Below, in pieces: positions 44,709-52,980 of a stretch of DNA of 64,000 nucleotides; position 1 is the first letter of the stretch, and every line of letters starts with the position of its first letter. Source of the DNA: DATAYA01 sp963754235 (GTDB lineage: Bacteria > Pseudomonadota > Alphaproteobacteria > Acetobacterales > Acetobacteraceae). The stretch is from positions 124,001-188,000 of the forward strand of contig CAVWFK010000046.1 in assembly GCA_963754235.1 (NCBI GenBank), in the 5' to 3' direction. Below the pieces are notes generated by a model that saw only the letters and a list, made by a program, of their open reading frames with translations, was not told where the DNA came from and searched no databases. The position numbers were made by a program, and so were the translations under genes.

Positions 44709-45865
44709 CAGCGCACCGCTTCATTCGAAGGCGCGCGCGCCTCCGCCGCCGCCACGCGATAGGTCTCCCCCAGAAGATGGGTAATGCCACGCTGCGTCAC
44801 GTGACCCGCGAACGCCCCCTCCTCATCGACACAGGCCAGCCACATGACGTCGTGGGTGAACATCTGCGATACCGCGGTCCGCAGGTCATCGTCCGGCGCC
44901 ACCGTCACGGCAAGCGCGCGGGCGTATTCGGCGCAGGTGCCGCGGCGCCCCTGGACATCCCCGAGACCGAGCTGCCCGATCGGCCGCTGCTGCTCGTCGA
45001 GCACCACGATATGCTCGTGGCCGTGGTCCCGCATGAGCTGAGCGGCGCGATCCAGCTCATCGCCGCCGCGAACCGACGGTGCCGCGGTGTGGATGGCATT
45101 GCGCACGTGCAGAAGGCGCAGCCGCTTCAGCGTCCGGTCGGTGCCGACGAAGTCCGATATGAAGCCGTTGGCGGGATGGGCAAGGACGTGATCCGGCGTG
45201 TCGAATTGCTCCAGCCTGCCGGCACGAAACAGCGCGATCCGGTCGCCCATCTTCACCGCTTCGTCGATGTCGTGGCTGACGAACATCACGGTCTTGCGCA
45301 GGCTCTGCTGCATACGCAGGAATTCGTCCTGGATGATCTCGCGATTGATCGGATCGATGGCGCCAAACGGCTCGTCCATGATCATGACCGGCGGATCGGC
45401 AGCAAGTGCGCGCACGACGCCGACACGCTGCTGTTGACCGCCCGAAAGCTGCCGCGGGTAGCGCTTGAGGAAGACCGCCGGATCGAGCGCCACCAGTTCC
45501 AGCAGTTCGGCCGCCCGCTTTCGGGCCTTGGCGTCATTCCATTTGAGCAGACGCGGGACAACGCAGATATTGTCCTCCACCGTCATGTTCGGGAACAGCC
45601 CGATCTGCTGGATGACATAGCCCATGGTCCGGCGCACGGTGACCGGATCGAGCTCGTCGGTGTCTTTCCCGCCGACCAGGATCTTGCCGGACGTCTTCGG
45701 GATCAGCCGATTGACCATCTTCAGCGTGGTCGTCTTGCCGCAGCCCGACGGGCCCAGCAGGATGCAGATCTCTCCTTCCGGCACGTGCATGTTGATGTGG
45801 TCGGCCGCCACGACCGGGCCGCTGGAAGTCTCGAAGATCTTGGTCAGGTCCTCAAGGGTGATCAT
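44708..45865 (-). CDS. Betaine-type ABC transporter ATPase with CBS domains
   Basis: 385 residues, intact. Walker A GPSGCGKTTT (38-47), Q-loop VIQQIGLFPNMTVEDNICVV, signature LSGGQQQRVGVVRALAADPP, Walker B VMIMDEPFGAID and H-loop FVSHDIDEA. C-terminal about 140 residues hold a CBS pair (AQLMRDHGHEHIVVLDEQQR; GQLGLGDVQ; FTHDVMWLACVDEEGAFAGH). CBS modules of OpuA/ProV-type ATPases sense ionic strength or nucleotide, gating osmolyte uptake. Position between the two permease genes is the usual OpuC/Osm order. Confidence 0.93.
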   Translation of the reverse strand: MITLEDLTKIFETSSGPVVAADHINMHVPEGEICILLGPSGCGKTTTLKMVNRLIPKTSGKILVGGKDTDELDPVTVRRTMGYVIQQIGLFPNMTVEDNICVVPRLLKWNDAKARKRAAELLELVALDPAVFLKRYPRQLSGGQQQRVGVVRALAADPPVMIMDEPFGAIDPINREIIQDEFLRMQQSLRKTVMFVSHDIDEAVKMGDRIALFRAGRLEQFDTPDHVLAHPANGFISDFVGTDRTLKRLRLLHVRNAIHTAAPSVRGGDELDRAAQLMRDHGHEHIVVLDEQQRPIGQLGLGDVQGRRGTCAEYARALAVTVAPDDDLRTAVSQMFTHDVMWLACVDEEGAFAGHVTQRGITHLLGETYRVAAAEARAPSNEAVR

Positions 45866-45887
45866 GCCGTGAATTCCTCTCCGCCGC

Positions 45888-46538
45888 TCAGACCCGCAGG
45901 CCCGCCGGCGTCAGCCAGCGCTGCAGCCAGAGTAGCCCATAATCCGCGCACACCGCGAGGATGCTGACGGCGAGCGCGCCCGTGATCAGTTGCCGGGGAT
46001 CGGTTTGCGAGATGCCGTGGCTGATGAGGGTGCCAAGCCCGCCGGCGCCGATATAGGCGGCAATGGCGGTGACGCCGATGTTGATGACCACGGCGATCCG
46101 CACGCCGGCCATGATGATCGGAACGGCAATCGGGATCTCGACCTGCCGGAGCCGCTGCAATGATCGCATCCCCATGCCGCGCGCCGCCTCACGCAAGGCC
46201 GGATCGACGTTCGTGATGGCCGTGTAGGTGTTCCGGATGATCGGAAGCTGTGAATAGAGCAGCACCGCGATCACCGCCGGCACGTATCCGATCCCCTCGC
46301 CGATGACCGAGAGGATCGGGATCATCACGCCGAACAGCGCGATCGAGGGTATCGTCATGATGATCGCCGCCACATAGAGGACCGCGTCGGCAACCCGCTG
46401 GTTCAATGTAATGGCGATGCCGATCGGAACACCGGTCAGGATCGCCAGGCCGACAGCGACGGCCACGATTTCGATGTGCTGAGCCGTCAGAAACAGGATC
46501 AACCCGAAATTCTGGTAGATGAAGTGGATTGTGCCCAC
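45888..46538 (-). CDS. Betaine-type ABC transporter permease
   Basis: 216 residues, intact. Helices LFLTAQHIEIVAVAVGLAIL, YVAAIIMTIPSIALFGVMIP, GYVPAVIAVLLYSQLPIIRN; the coupling-helix motif TNVDPALREAARGMGMRSLQ then RLRQVEIPIAVPIIMAGVRI and IGVTAIAAYIGAGGLGTLIS. Typical OpuBB/OsmW-like subunit. First structural gene of the run, 140 bp after the regulator gene stop; no terminator is obvious in that gap, so cotranscription with the regulator is possible. Confidence 0.92.
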   Translation of the reverse strand: MGTIHFIYQNFGLILFLTAQHIEIVAVAVGLAILTGVPIGIAITLNQRVADAVLYVAAIIMTIPSIALFGVMIPILSVIGEGIGYVPAVIAVLLYSQLPIIRNTYTAITNVDPALREAARGMGMRSLQRLRQVEIPIAVPIIMAGVRIAVVINIGVTAIAAYIGAGGLGTLISHGISQTDPRQLITGALAVSILAVCADYGLLWLQRWLTPAGLRV

Positions 46539-46678
46539 TGGCCTCCCTCACTGGCCCCCTTGCTAAAGACTGCAATGGCGACGGTTTGCTTTCCGGCCGA
46601 GACGTCTAGGGCTTCCCGAGACCGGGTGCCTTCCATGAGGGCGACAACATTTGTCGTGAATCCGTCATGGCTCGGCGG

Positions 46679-47677
46679 TCATGGCTCGCTGGGGGCGTCA
46701 TACCCCTCCTGACGGCCGGGTTGGCGCGAGCGGGAGCGGGCGGGCGTGTCCTTGAAGGCTTCGCGGTAGCATTTCCCGAAATGAGCGGGGCTTGCGAAAC
46801 CGCAACGCAGCGCGATCTGCAGGATGGATTGACTGGTCTCGGTCAGAAGGCGCCGCGCCTCGCGAAGCCGGAGCTCCAGGTAGAATCTCCCCGGGGTGTT
46901 GTTCAATGCGGCAAGGAACAGGCGTTCCAGCTGGCGCGGCGAGACCCCACAGCGAAGTGCCACCGCTTCGGTCGGAAGCGGCCGCTCGACATGCTGTTCC
47001 ATCACCGCGATGGCCGTGGCCAGGCGCCCGTCGGTAATGTGATAGCGGGCCAGGATGTTCATCCGCTGGCTTTCCGTCGGCTGCCGGATGCGCGTGTGCA
47101 GGAACTGCTCGGCGACCGCGACGGCGAGAGGCTGCCCGTGCTGCCGCCCGATCAATGCCAGCATCATGTCGAGCCCCGCGGTCCCGCCGCCGCAGGTGAA
47201 CCGGTCGCGATCGATGACGAACAGATCGGGACTGATCTCCAATCGGGGAAATTCCTCCACGAAGTCGGCCATCAGCTCCCAATGGATCGTAGAGCGGTAG
47301 CCATCCAGCAGGCCGGCACGGGCCAGCACGACGCTGCCCGTGCTCGCGGCGCCGATCTGACACCCTTTCGTGCTCAAGCGGCGAAGCCATTTGAAAAATT
47401 CGGCGTGATGGAACTGAGCCACCTCCAGGCTTGAGACCACGACGATCATGTCCGGCTCTGCGTCGGTGTCGATGGAAGAGCGCGGGACCAGCGTGAAGCC
47501 GCTGCTGGAGGAAACCGGCTCGCCCGCGAGGCCGATGAGCCGCCAGCGGTAAAGTTCTCTGCCGCTGACCCGATTGGCGGCGCGCAGCGGTTCGCTCACC
47601 GCACTCAGCGCCATCATGGAAAATGCCGGGAGAACGAAGAGGCCGACACTGATCGATTGTGTGTCGCCGACCGACAT
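46679..47677 (-). CDS. GlxA/CdhR-type AraC-family regulator
   Basis: 332 residues from ATG 47677 (MSVGDTQSISVGLFVLPAFS). Residues 1-200 are a DJ-1/PfpI-like amidotransferase-fold domain (MIVVVSSLEVAQ; GCQIGAASTGSVVLARAGLL with Ala-Ser in place of the nucleophile; GGGTAGLDMMLALI). Residues 225-330 carry two AraC helix-turn-helices (LPTEAVALRCGVSPRQLERL; SILQIALRCGFASPAHFGKC). Relatives such as CdhR, GbdR and ArgR control carnitine, betaine and arginine catabolism in response to the substrate. Placed upstream of the betaine-type transporter and CoA genes, it probably activates them. A 16-bp palindrome lies in the intergenic region toward phyH. Confidence 0.9.
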   Translation of the reverse strand: MSVGDTQSISVGLFVLPAFSMMALSAVSEPLRAANRVSGRELYRWRLIGLAGEPVSSSSGFTLVPRSSIDTDAEPDMIVVVSSLEVAQFHHAEFFKWLRRLSTKGCQIGAASTGSVVLARAGLLDGYRSTIHWELMADFVEEFPRLEISPDLFVIDRDRFTCGGGTAGLDMMLALIGRQHGQPLAVAVAEQFLHTRIRQPTESQRMNILARYHITDGRLATAIAVMEQHVERPLPTEAVALRCGVSPRQLERLFLAALNNTPGRFYLELRLREARRLLTETSQSILQIALRCGFASPAHFGKCYREAFKDTPARSRSRQPGRQEGYDAPSEP

Positions 47678-47836
47678 TGGCTGCCAATCCGTCACCGTCT
47701 GGAGTGGTGATGATCGGGGCGCCCCATGGTCCGTATCTGCCCCGCCACAGCATGATAGGAGGTGTCGCCGCCCGCGCAACTCGGACCCGGCAGCGCCGGC
47801 CACGGAGCTTGACAGGCGCCAAGGACGGGCGCCGGA

Positions 47837-47852
47837 ATTCCGAATTCGGAAT
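47837..47852. promoter_or_regulatory. 16-bp palindrome between regulator and phyH
   Basis: ATTCCGAA followed by TTCGGAAT, perfect, 160 bp upstream of the regulator ATG and 164 bp upstream of the phyH ATG. Placement in a divergent promoter region suggests an operator, though AraC proteins usually bind direct repeats. The interval 47678-48015 has no gene. Confidence 0.4.
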
Positions 47853-48015
47853 GCATTTCGAGCCGACCGAGCACGTGCGATGACCCCACGGCGCGGCCGG
47901 CGCCCCCAGGCCGCCCACGGCCATGCCGAGAAGGCCGGCCGCACCACCTGCGGGCGCCTCGCCGCGACATCCGCCGCCGCCTGAGCCGGACGCGAACGCC
48001 AGGGAGAACACGACC

Positions 48016-48828
48016 ATGAAACTGACCGATCGGCAGATCGCCGATTTCCACTCGGAAGGCTACCTGTTCCTACCGGAGCTGTTCACGCCGGCGGAGGTGG
48101 CCGTGCTCCGCGCTGAAGCCGACGGCATCTTCGCCGAGCGGCGGCCGGAAATCTGGCGCGAGAAATCCGGCGCCCCGCGCACCGCCTTCGCCGCCCACAC
48201 CTACAACGAGGCGTTCCGCCTGCTCGGCGCCCATCCGCGCATGATCGAACCGGTCGAGCGGATTTTCGGCGAGAAGGTCTATATGCACCAGTACAAGATC
48301 AACGCGAAATCCGCCTTCACGGGCGAGGTCTGGCAGTGGCACCAGGATTATGGCACCTGGGCGCGCGACGACGGGATGCCGGAGCCGAAGGCGATGAACA
48401 TCGCCGTGTTCCTCGACGAGGTAATGCCGATCAACGGACCGCTGATGCTGGTGCCGCGCAGCCATACCGCCGGCACGCTGGACGCTGCCCACGACCTGGA
48501 AACGACCTCCTATCCGCTCTGGACCCTCGATGAGGCGACGGTGACCATGCTGGTCGCCGCGGGCGGCATCGTCACCCCGATCGGCAAGCCCGGCTGCCTG
48601 CTCATGTTCCACGGCAATCTCGTGCATGGCTCGGCCGGAAACATCACGCCGTATCCGCGCAAGATCGTCTATCTGACGCTGAACGCGGTCTCCAACTACA
48701 TCCGCAAGCCGACCCGGCCCGAGTTCATCGCGCACAGGGATTTTGCCCCGATCGAGACGGTGCCTGATGATGCGCTGATCCGCTATGCCCGCGCCGATGC
48801 CCGCGTTGGCCGCGCTGCCGCGGAATGA
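48016..48828 (+). CDS. Phytanoyl-CoA dioxygenase (PhyH) family protein
   Basis: 270 residues, ATG 48016 with AGGGAGAA upstream, intact. Fe(II)/2-oxoglutarate oxygenase: MKLTDRQIADFHSEGYLFLP at the start, iron ligands H109 and D111 in WQWHQDYGTW, distal His in MFHGNLVHGSAGN (H204) and the 2-oxoglutarate Arg in YPRKIVYLTLNAVSNY. LVPRSHTAGTLD is another family block. It resembles ectoine hydroxylase/plant-like PhyH enzymes that hydroxylate small acids. Its stop overlaps the start of the next dehydrogenase by 4 bp, so hydroxylation is followed by oxidation in one operon. Substrate unknown. Confidence 0.88.
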   Translation: MKLTDRQIADFHSEGYLFLPELFTPAEVAVLRAEADGIFAERRPEIWREKSGAPRTAFAAHTYNEAFRLLGAHPRMIEPVERIFGEKVYMHQYKINAKSAFTGEVWQWHQDYGTWARDDGMPEPKAMNIAVFLDEVMPINGPLMLVPRSHTAGTLDAAHDLETTSYPLWTLDEATVTMLVAAGGIVTPIGKPGCLLMFHGNLVHGSAGNITPYPRKIVYLTLNAVSNYIRKPTRPEFIAHRDFAPIETVPDDALIRYARADARVGRAAAE

Positions 48829-50144
48829 ACCTCCACGCACTGCTGGCCGCTCGCCTTGAGGCCGGCAAGCCCGTCCGCGTCGGACTGATCGGCGCCGGCA
48901 AATTCGGCTCCATGTTCCTGGCCCAGGTGCCGACGACCCCGGGGCTGGATGTGGCGGCGATCGCCGATCTCGATCCGCCGCGGGCACGGGCGGCCTGCCG
49001 CGTGATCGGCTGGGACGACGAACGGATCGTGGCGACGCGCTTCCTCGAAGACGGCATGGAACTGATCCGCCGCGACGATCTGGATGTGGTGGTAGAGGCG
49101 ACCGGCAATCCCGCCGCCGGCATCGCCCATGCCCGCGCCGCCATTGCCGCCGGCACGCATATCGTCATGGTGAACGTGGAAGCCGACGTGCTCGCCGGGC
49201 CGCTGCTCGCCGATGAGGCACGACGTGCCGGCATCGTCTATTCGCTGGCCTATGGCGATCAGCCGGCGCTGACGGCGGAACTGGTGGACTGGGCGCGGGC
49301 CTGCGGTTTTTCCGTCGTTGCGGCGGGGAAAGGAACAAAATACCTGCCCGCCTATCACGCCGTCACGCCCGACGACGTATGGGGCCACTATGGCCTCACG
49401 CCGCAGGAGGCGCATGCGGCCGGCATGAACCCGCAAATGTTCAACTCCTTCCTCGACGGCACCAAATCCGCGATCGAGATGGCCGCGATCGCCAACGCGA
49501 CTGGCCTCGACGTGCCGGAGCGTGGCCTCGCCTTCCCGCCCTGCGGCGTTGACGATCTGCCGCATCTGCTGCGCCCCCGCGCGGCCGGCGGCGTGCTCGA
49601 CCGCATGGGGATGGTGGAGGTGGTGTCCTCGCTTGAGCGCGACGGCCGGCCGGTGTTCCGGGACCTGCGCTGGGGCGTCTATGTGGTGCTGGAGGCGCCG
49701 GGCAACTACGCCGCAGCCTGCTTCCGGCAATACGGCATGAAGACCGACGCGAGCGGCCGCTACGCCGCGATGTACAAGCCGTATCATCTCATCGGCCTGG
49801 AGTTGAACATCTCCGTCCTTTCAGCCGCGCTGCGGCGCGAACCGACCGGACAGCCGCGCGCATTCCGTGGCGATGTGGTCGCGGTCGCGAAGCGCGCGCT
49901 TGCCGCCGGCGAGACGCTCGACGGCGAGGGGGGCTACACGGTGTGGGGCCGGCTCATGCCGGCCGCGGCCAGCCTCGCGGCCGGGGCACTGCCGATCGGC
50001 CTCGCCCAGCGCGTGCGCCTGCTGCGGCCGGTGGCCGTGGGCGCTGTGGTGCGGTGGGATGATGTCGAGCCGATCAGCGGCGGCGCCGTCGAGGTCCGCC
50101 GGCAGATGGAGCGCATTTTCTTCCCGGATCGTCCCTCCGCCTGA
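48825..50144 (+). CDS. NAD(P)-dependent dehydrogenase with SAF domain
   Basis: 439 residues, intact. Rossmann VRVGLIGAGKFGSMFLAQVP (17-36), DVVVEATGNPAAGIAHARAA, GTHIVMVNVEADVLAGPLLA, a homoserine-dehydrogenase-like fold, then YSLAYGDQPALTAELVDWAR and GKGTKYLPAYHAVTPDDVWG. The C-terminal 90 residues form a SAF (antifreeze-like/FlgA-type) domain (VAVAKRALAAGETLDGEGGY; LPIGLAQRVRLLRPVAVGAV). Proteins of this architecture appear in sugar-acid and polyol catabolic clusters, some being oxidoisomerases. Coupled to PhyH by ATGA overlap and followed 48 bp later by the LacI operon, so both may serve the same pathway. Confidence 0.82.
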   Translation: MNLHALLAARLEAGKPVRVGLIGAGKFGSMFLAQVPTTPGLDVAAIADLDPPRARAACRVIGWDDERIVATRFLEDGMELIRRDDLDVVVEATGNPAAGIAHARAAIAAGTHIVMVNVEADVLAGPLLADEARRAGIVYSLAYGDQPALTAELVDWARACGFSVVAAGKGTKYLPAYHAVTPDDVWGHYGLTPQEAHAAGMNPQMFNSFLDGTKSAIEMAAIANATGLDVPERGLAFPPCGVDDLPHLLRPRAAGGVLDRMGMVEVVSSLERDGRPVFRDLRWGVYVVLEAPGNYAAACFRQYGMKTDASGRYAAMYKPYHLIGLELNISVLSAALRREPTGQPRAFRGDVVAVAKRALAAGETLDGEGGYTVWGRLMPAAASLAAGALPIGLAQRVRLLRPVAVGAVVRWDDVEPISGGAVEVRRQMERIFFPDRPSA

Positions 50145-50156
50145 GCATGTTTGTGC

Positions 50157-50205
50157 TTGACGCTCGCTGGCCCCTATAACACAATATGGCAGTAAACCGG
50201 TTTAC
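50157..50205 (+). promoter_or_regulatory. LacI-operon promoter with palindromic operator
   Basis: TTGACG (50157-50162), 17-bp spacer, CACAAT (50180-50185), then GTAAACCGGTTTAC (50192-50205), a perfect 14-bp palindrome with the central CG typical of LacI-family operators, 8 bp before the regulator ATG at 50214. Placed at the transcription start, it predicts autorepression of regulator and transporter. Confidence 0.75.
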
Positions 50206-50213
50206 CAAACCGC

Positions 50214-51272
50214 ATGGCCGCGGCTGCCAGGATCGCCACACTGAAGGACGTTGCGGCGGCCGCGGGGGTCTCGGCTGCCACGGTCTCGCGCTACCTCAAT
50301 GCCAGCCTGGTCCTGCCGCCGGTCACGGCGGCGCGGATCAAGCACGCGATCGGCGCGCTCGACTACCGGCCGAACCCGCATGCGCGCCGGCTCAGCCTGG
50401 GACGGGCGGACGCCATCGGTCTGGTGCTGCCCGATATCGGCAACCCGTTCTTCGCCCAGCTTGCCGCGGCGATCGAGGCGGCGGCTGACGCGGCGGGGCT
50501 GGAACTCATGCTGGCCGCCACGCTGAACCGGCCGGAGCGAGAGCGCGCCTATCTCGAGCGGATGCGGCGCAACCATGTCGATGGTCTGATCTTCGTCACC
50601 AATCACGGCGACACCGGCGAGCTGGCCCGCATGATCAATGCGACGCCCGGCGTGGTGCTGGTGGACGAGGACGTGCACGGCGCCCGCGGCCCCAAGGTGT
50701 TTTGCGACAACGAGCAAGGCGGCTTCCTTGCCGGTCAGCACCTGCTCCAGACAGGTCATCGCGAGCTGGCATTCATCGGCGGCCCGTCGGACGTGATGAG
50801 CGGCGAGGAGCGGCTGAAGGGTTTTCGGCGCGCGGTTCGCGCGGCCGGCCCCGGCGCGCGCATCCTGGCGGAGCTGTCCGGCCCCTACAGTGCCGCGCAT
50901 GGCGCTGCCGCCGCCTCGGCACTGCTGACGTTGACGCACCGCCCCACCGCCATCTTCGCCGCGAGCGATGAGATCGCGCTCGGCGTGCTGTCGGTGCTGA
51001 AAGCATCGGGCGTGCAGGTGCCGCACGAGATGTCCATCATCGGCTTCGACGATGTCGGACCACTTGACCTGTTCGATCCTCCGCTGACCGCGATCCGCCA
51101 GCCGGTTGCCGAAATGGGGCGGCAGGCCGTGCGACTGATCGGTGGCGCGGCATCCGTGCCGCCGATGCTGCGGTTGCCAGTGCTGCGCTTGCCGGTGGAG
51201 ATCGTCCTGCGCCGCTCGGTGGCGCCGCCACCGTTCCATTCGAAAGCAACAACCAAGGGGAGAATAAAATGA
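50214..51272 (+). CDS. LacI-family transcriptional repressor
   Basis: 352 residues, intact. N-terminal HTH and hinge: IATLKDVAAAAGVSAATVSR, YLNASLVLPP, IGALDYRPNPHARRLSLGRA. Periplasmic-binding-protein-like sensor: IGLVLPDIGNPFFAQLAAAI, HRELAFIGGPSDVMSGEERL, AIFAASDEIALGVLSVLKAS, MSIIGFDDVGPLDLFDPPLT. A palindromic operator lies just upstream. Unusually it is the first gene of the operon it probably represses, so it is autoregulated, and its stop overlaps the receptor gene by 4 bp. The ligand is probably the transported sugar-like molecule or a phosphorylated derivative. Confidence 0.92.
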   Translation: MAAAARIATLKDVAAAAGVSAATVSRYLNASLVLPPVTAARIKHAIGALDYRPNPHARRLSLGRADAIGLVLPDIGNPFFAQLAAAIEAAADAAGLELMLAATLNRPERERAYLERMRRNHVDGLIFVTNHGDTGELARMINATPGVVLVDEDVHGARGPKVFCDNEQGGFLAGQHLLQTGHRELAFIGGPSDVMSGEERLKGFRRAVRAAGPGARILAELSGPYSAAHGAAAASALLTLTHRPTAIFAASDEIALGVLSVLKASGVQVPHEMSIIGFDDVGPLDLFDPPLTAIRQPVAEMGRQAVRLIGGAASVPPMLRLPVLRLPVEIVLRRSVAPPPFHSKATTKGRIK

Positions 51273-52213
51273 TCGCCATCACTCGTCGCACCACGCTCGG
51301 CGCGCTGGGAAGCGCCGCGCTGGGCCTGCCGGCGCTCCGTGCCGCGGCCGCGCAGCCGACATTCGCGCTGGTGACGATCAATCAGCAGGCCTTGTTCTTC
51401 AACCAGATGAACGACGGCGCCAGTGCGGCGGCCAAGCAGGCCGGCGCCAAGCTGGTGATATTCAACGCCAACAACGATCCTGCGGCGCAGAACAACGCAA
51501 TCGACGACTACATCCAGCAGAAGGTGCAGGGGATCATCGTCGATGCGATCGACGTGAACGGCATCATGCCGGCCGTGAAGGCGGCCGCTGCCGCCGGTAT
51601 TCCGGTGATTGCCGTGGATGCGATCCTGCCCCCGGGTCCGCAGAAAAGCCAGGTCGGCGTCGATAACATGGAAGGCGGCGCGCGCGTGGCCCAATTCCTC
51701 GCCGGCTACGTGAAGGAACACATGAACGGCAAAGCCCAGCTCGGCATCGTGGGCGCGCTGAACTCGTTCATCCAGAACCAGCGGCAGAAGGGCTTTCAGG
51801 ATGCGTTGAAAGCCGATCCGGGAATCAAGCTCGTCCAGGTGGTCGATGGCCGCAACATCCAGGACAACGCGATGTCGGTATCGGAGACGCTGCTGACCGG
51901 CAACCCCACGCTGAACACGATCTACGCCACCGGCGAGCCGGCGCTGATCGGCGCCTTGGCGGCGGTGGACAGCCAGGGCCGGGCGAACAGCGTCAAGGTG
52001 GTGGGCTGGGACCTCTCGGCGGCGGCAATTCGCGCCATCGACAAGGGATACCTGCTGGCGGTCGTGCAGCAGGATCCGACGCTCATGGGCGGCGCCGCGG
52101 TGGATGCCCTCGCAAAATTGGCAAAGGGCGGCAGCGTACCGAAGGTGATCAATACGAAGCTGACGCTGGTGACGAAAGCCAATGTCGGACCCTATCGTGC
52201 CATGTTCAAGTGA
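51269..52213 (+). CDS. Sugar-type ABC substrate-binding protein (RbsB-like)
   Basis: 314 residues, intact. Signal peptide 1-28 (RRTTLGALGSAALGLPALRA; Tat-like RR). Peripla_BP_4 domain: FALVTINQQALFFNQMNDGA, VIFNANNDPAAQNNAIDDYI, GIIVDAIDVNGIMPAVKAAA, GRNIQDNAMSVSETLLTGNP, VVGWDLSAAAIRAIDKGYLL. Periplasmic receptor of the transporter encoded next. NQ at positions 37-38 and the N-NND pattern recall ribose/allose receptors, but ligand identity is open. Its stop overlaps the ATPase GTG start (GTGA). Confidence 0.92.
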   Translation: MIAITRRTTLGALGSAALGLPALRAAAAQPTFALVTINQQALFFNQMNDGASAAAKQAGAKLVIFNANNDPAAQNNAIDDYIQQKVQGIIVDAIDVNGIMPAVKAAAAAGIPVIAVDAILPPGPQKSQVGVDNMEGGARVAQFLAGYVKEHMNGKAQLGIVGALNSFIQNQRQKGFQDALKADPGIKLVQVVDGRNIQDNAMSVSETLLTGNPTLNTIYATGEPALIGALAAVDSQGRANSVKVVGWDLSAAAIRAIDKGYLLAVVQQDPTLMGGAAVDALAKLAKGGSVPKVINTKLTLVTKANVGPYRAMFK

Positions 52214-52980
52214 GTGCATCGGCTTCGCCGGCACCGAAGGCAGGCGCCGCGCCGCTGATGGCGCTGCGCGGCATCCATAAGGGCTTCGGCTCGATTGCCG
52301 CGCTGCGCGGCGTCGATCTGGATTTGTTCGGCGGCGAGTGCCTTGGCCTGGTCGGCGATAACGCTGCCGGCAAGTCCACGCTCTCCAAGATCATCGCCGG
52401 CGCCTACACGCCGGACCGCGGGATGATCCATCTGAACGGAGCGACGGTGCGGTTCGAAGGGCCGGCCGAGGCGCGCGCCCGCCGCGTCGAGATGGTCTAT
52501 CAGGACCTCAGCCTGTGCGACACGATCGACGTGGCGGGCAATTTGTTCCTGGGCCGTGAGATCAGCCATGGCGGCTTCCTCGACAAGCCGGCGATGGAGG
52601 CCGCGGCCGCGCAAATCCTGCGCGGTCTCGACATCCGCATTCCCAATCTGAAAGCGAAGGTCGCACAGCTCTCCGGCGGCCAGCGGCAATCCATCGCCAT
52701 TGCCCGTGCCGCCTCGTTTGATCCGCAGATATTGCTGATGGACGAGCCGACCTCGGCGCTCGCGGTTGCCGAGGTGGAAGCGGTGCTGGCGCTGATTCGG
52801 CGGCTGAAGCAGCAGGGTGTGGCAGTAGTCCTGGTGACGCACCGCCTGCAAGACCTGTTCCGGGTCTGCGATCGCATTGCGGTGATGTACGAAGGGATCA
52901 AGGTGGCGGAGCGGCGGATCGGCGAAACCAATCTGGAGGAAGTGGTGCAGTTGATCGTCGGCGGGCGGCTGCACGCATGA
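52210..52980 (+). CDS. Sugar-type ABC transporter ATPase, single domain
   Basis: 256 residues from GTG 52210. Walker A GDNAAGKSTLSKIIAG (an NAAGKS variant), Q-loop MVYQDLSLCDTIDVAGNLFL, signature AQLSGGQRQSIAIARAASFD, Walker B ILLMDEPTSALAVAEVEAVL, H-loop VVLVTHRLQDLFRVCDRIAV. It is one nucleotide-binding domain, half of RbsA or XylG (about 500), like FrcA of rhizobia, so it would work as a homodimer. GTGA and ATGA overlaps couple it to its neighbours. Confidence 0.93.
   Translation: MSASASPAPKAGAAPLMALRGIHKGFGSIAALRGVDLDLFGGECLGLVGDNAAGKSTLSKIIAGAYTPDRGMIHLNGATVRFEGPAEARARRVEMVYQDLSLCDTIDVAGNLFLGREISHGGFLDKPAMEAAAAQILRGLDIRIPNLKAKVAQLSGGQRQSIAIARAASFDPQILLMDEPTSALAVAEVEAVLALIRRLKQQGVAVVLVTHRLQDLFRVCDRIAVMYEGIKVAERRIGETNLEEVVQLIVGGRLHA

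Noticed and set aside
48825..50144. Homoserine dehydrogenase
   Set aside because: The Rossmann fold is similar, but the C-terminal SAF domain and the GKGTKYLPAYHA block belong to a different oxidoreductase family, and no threonine genes are near.
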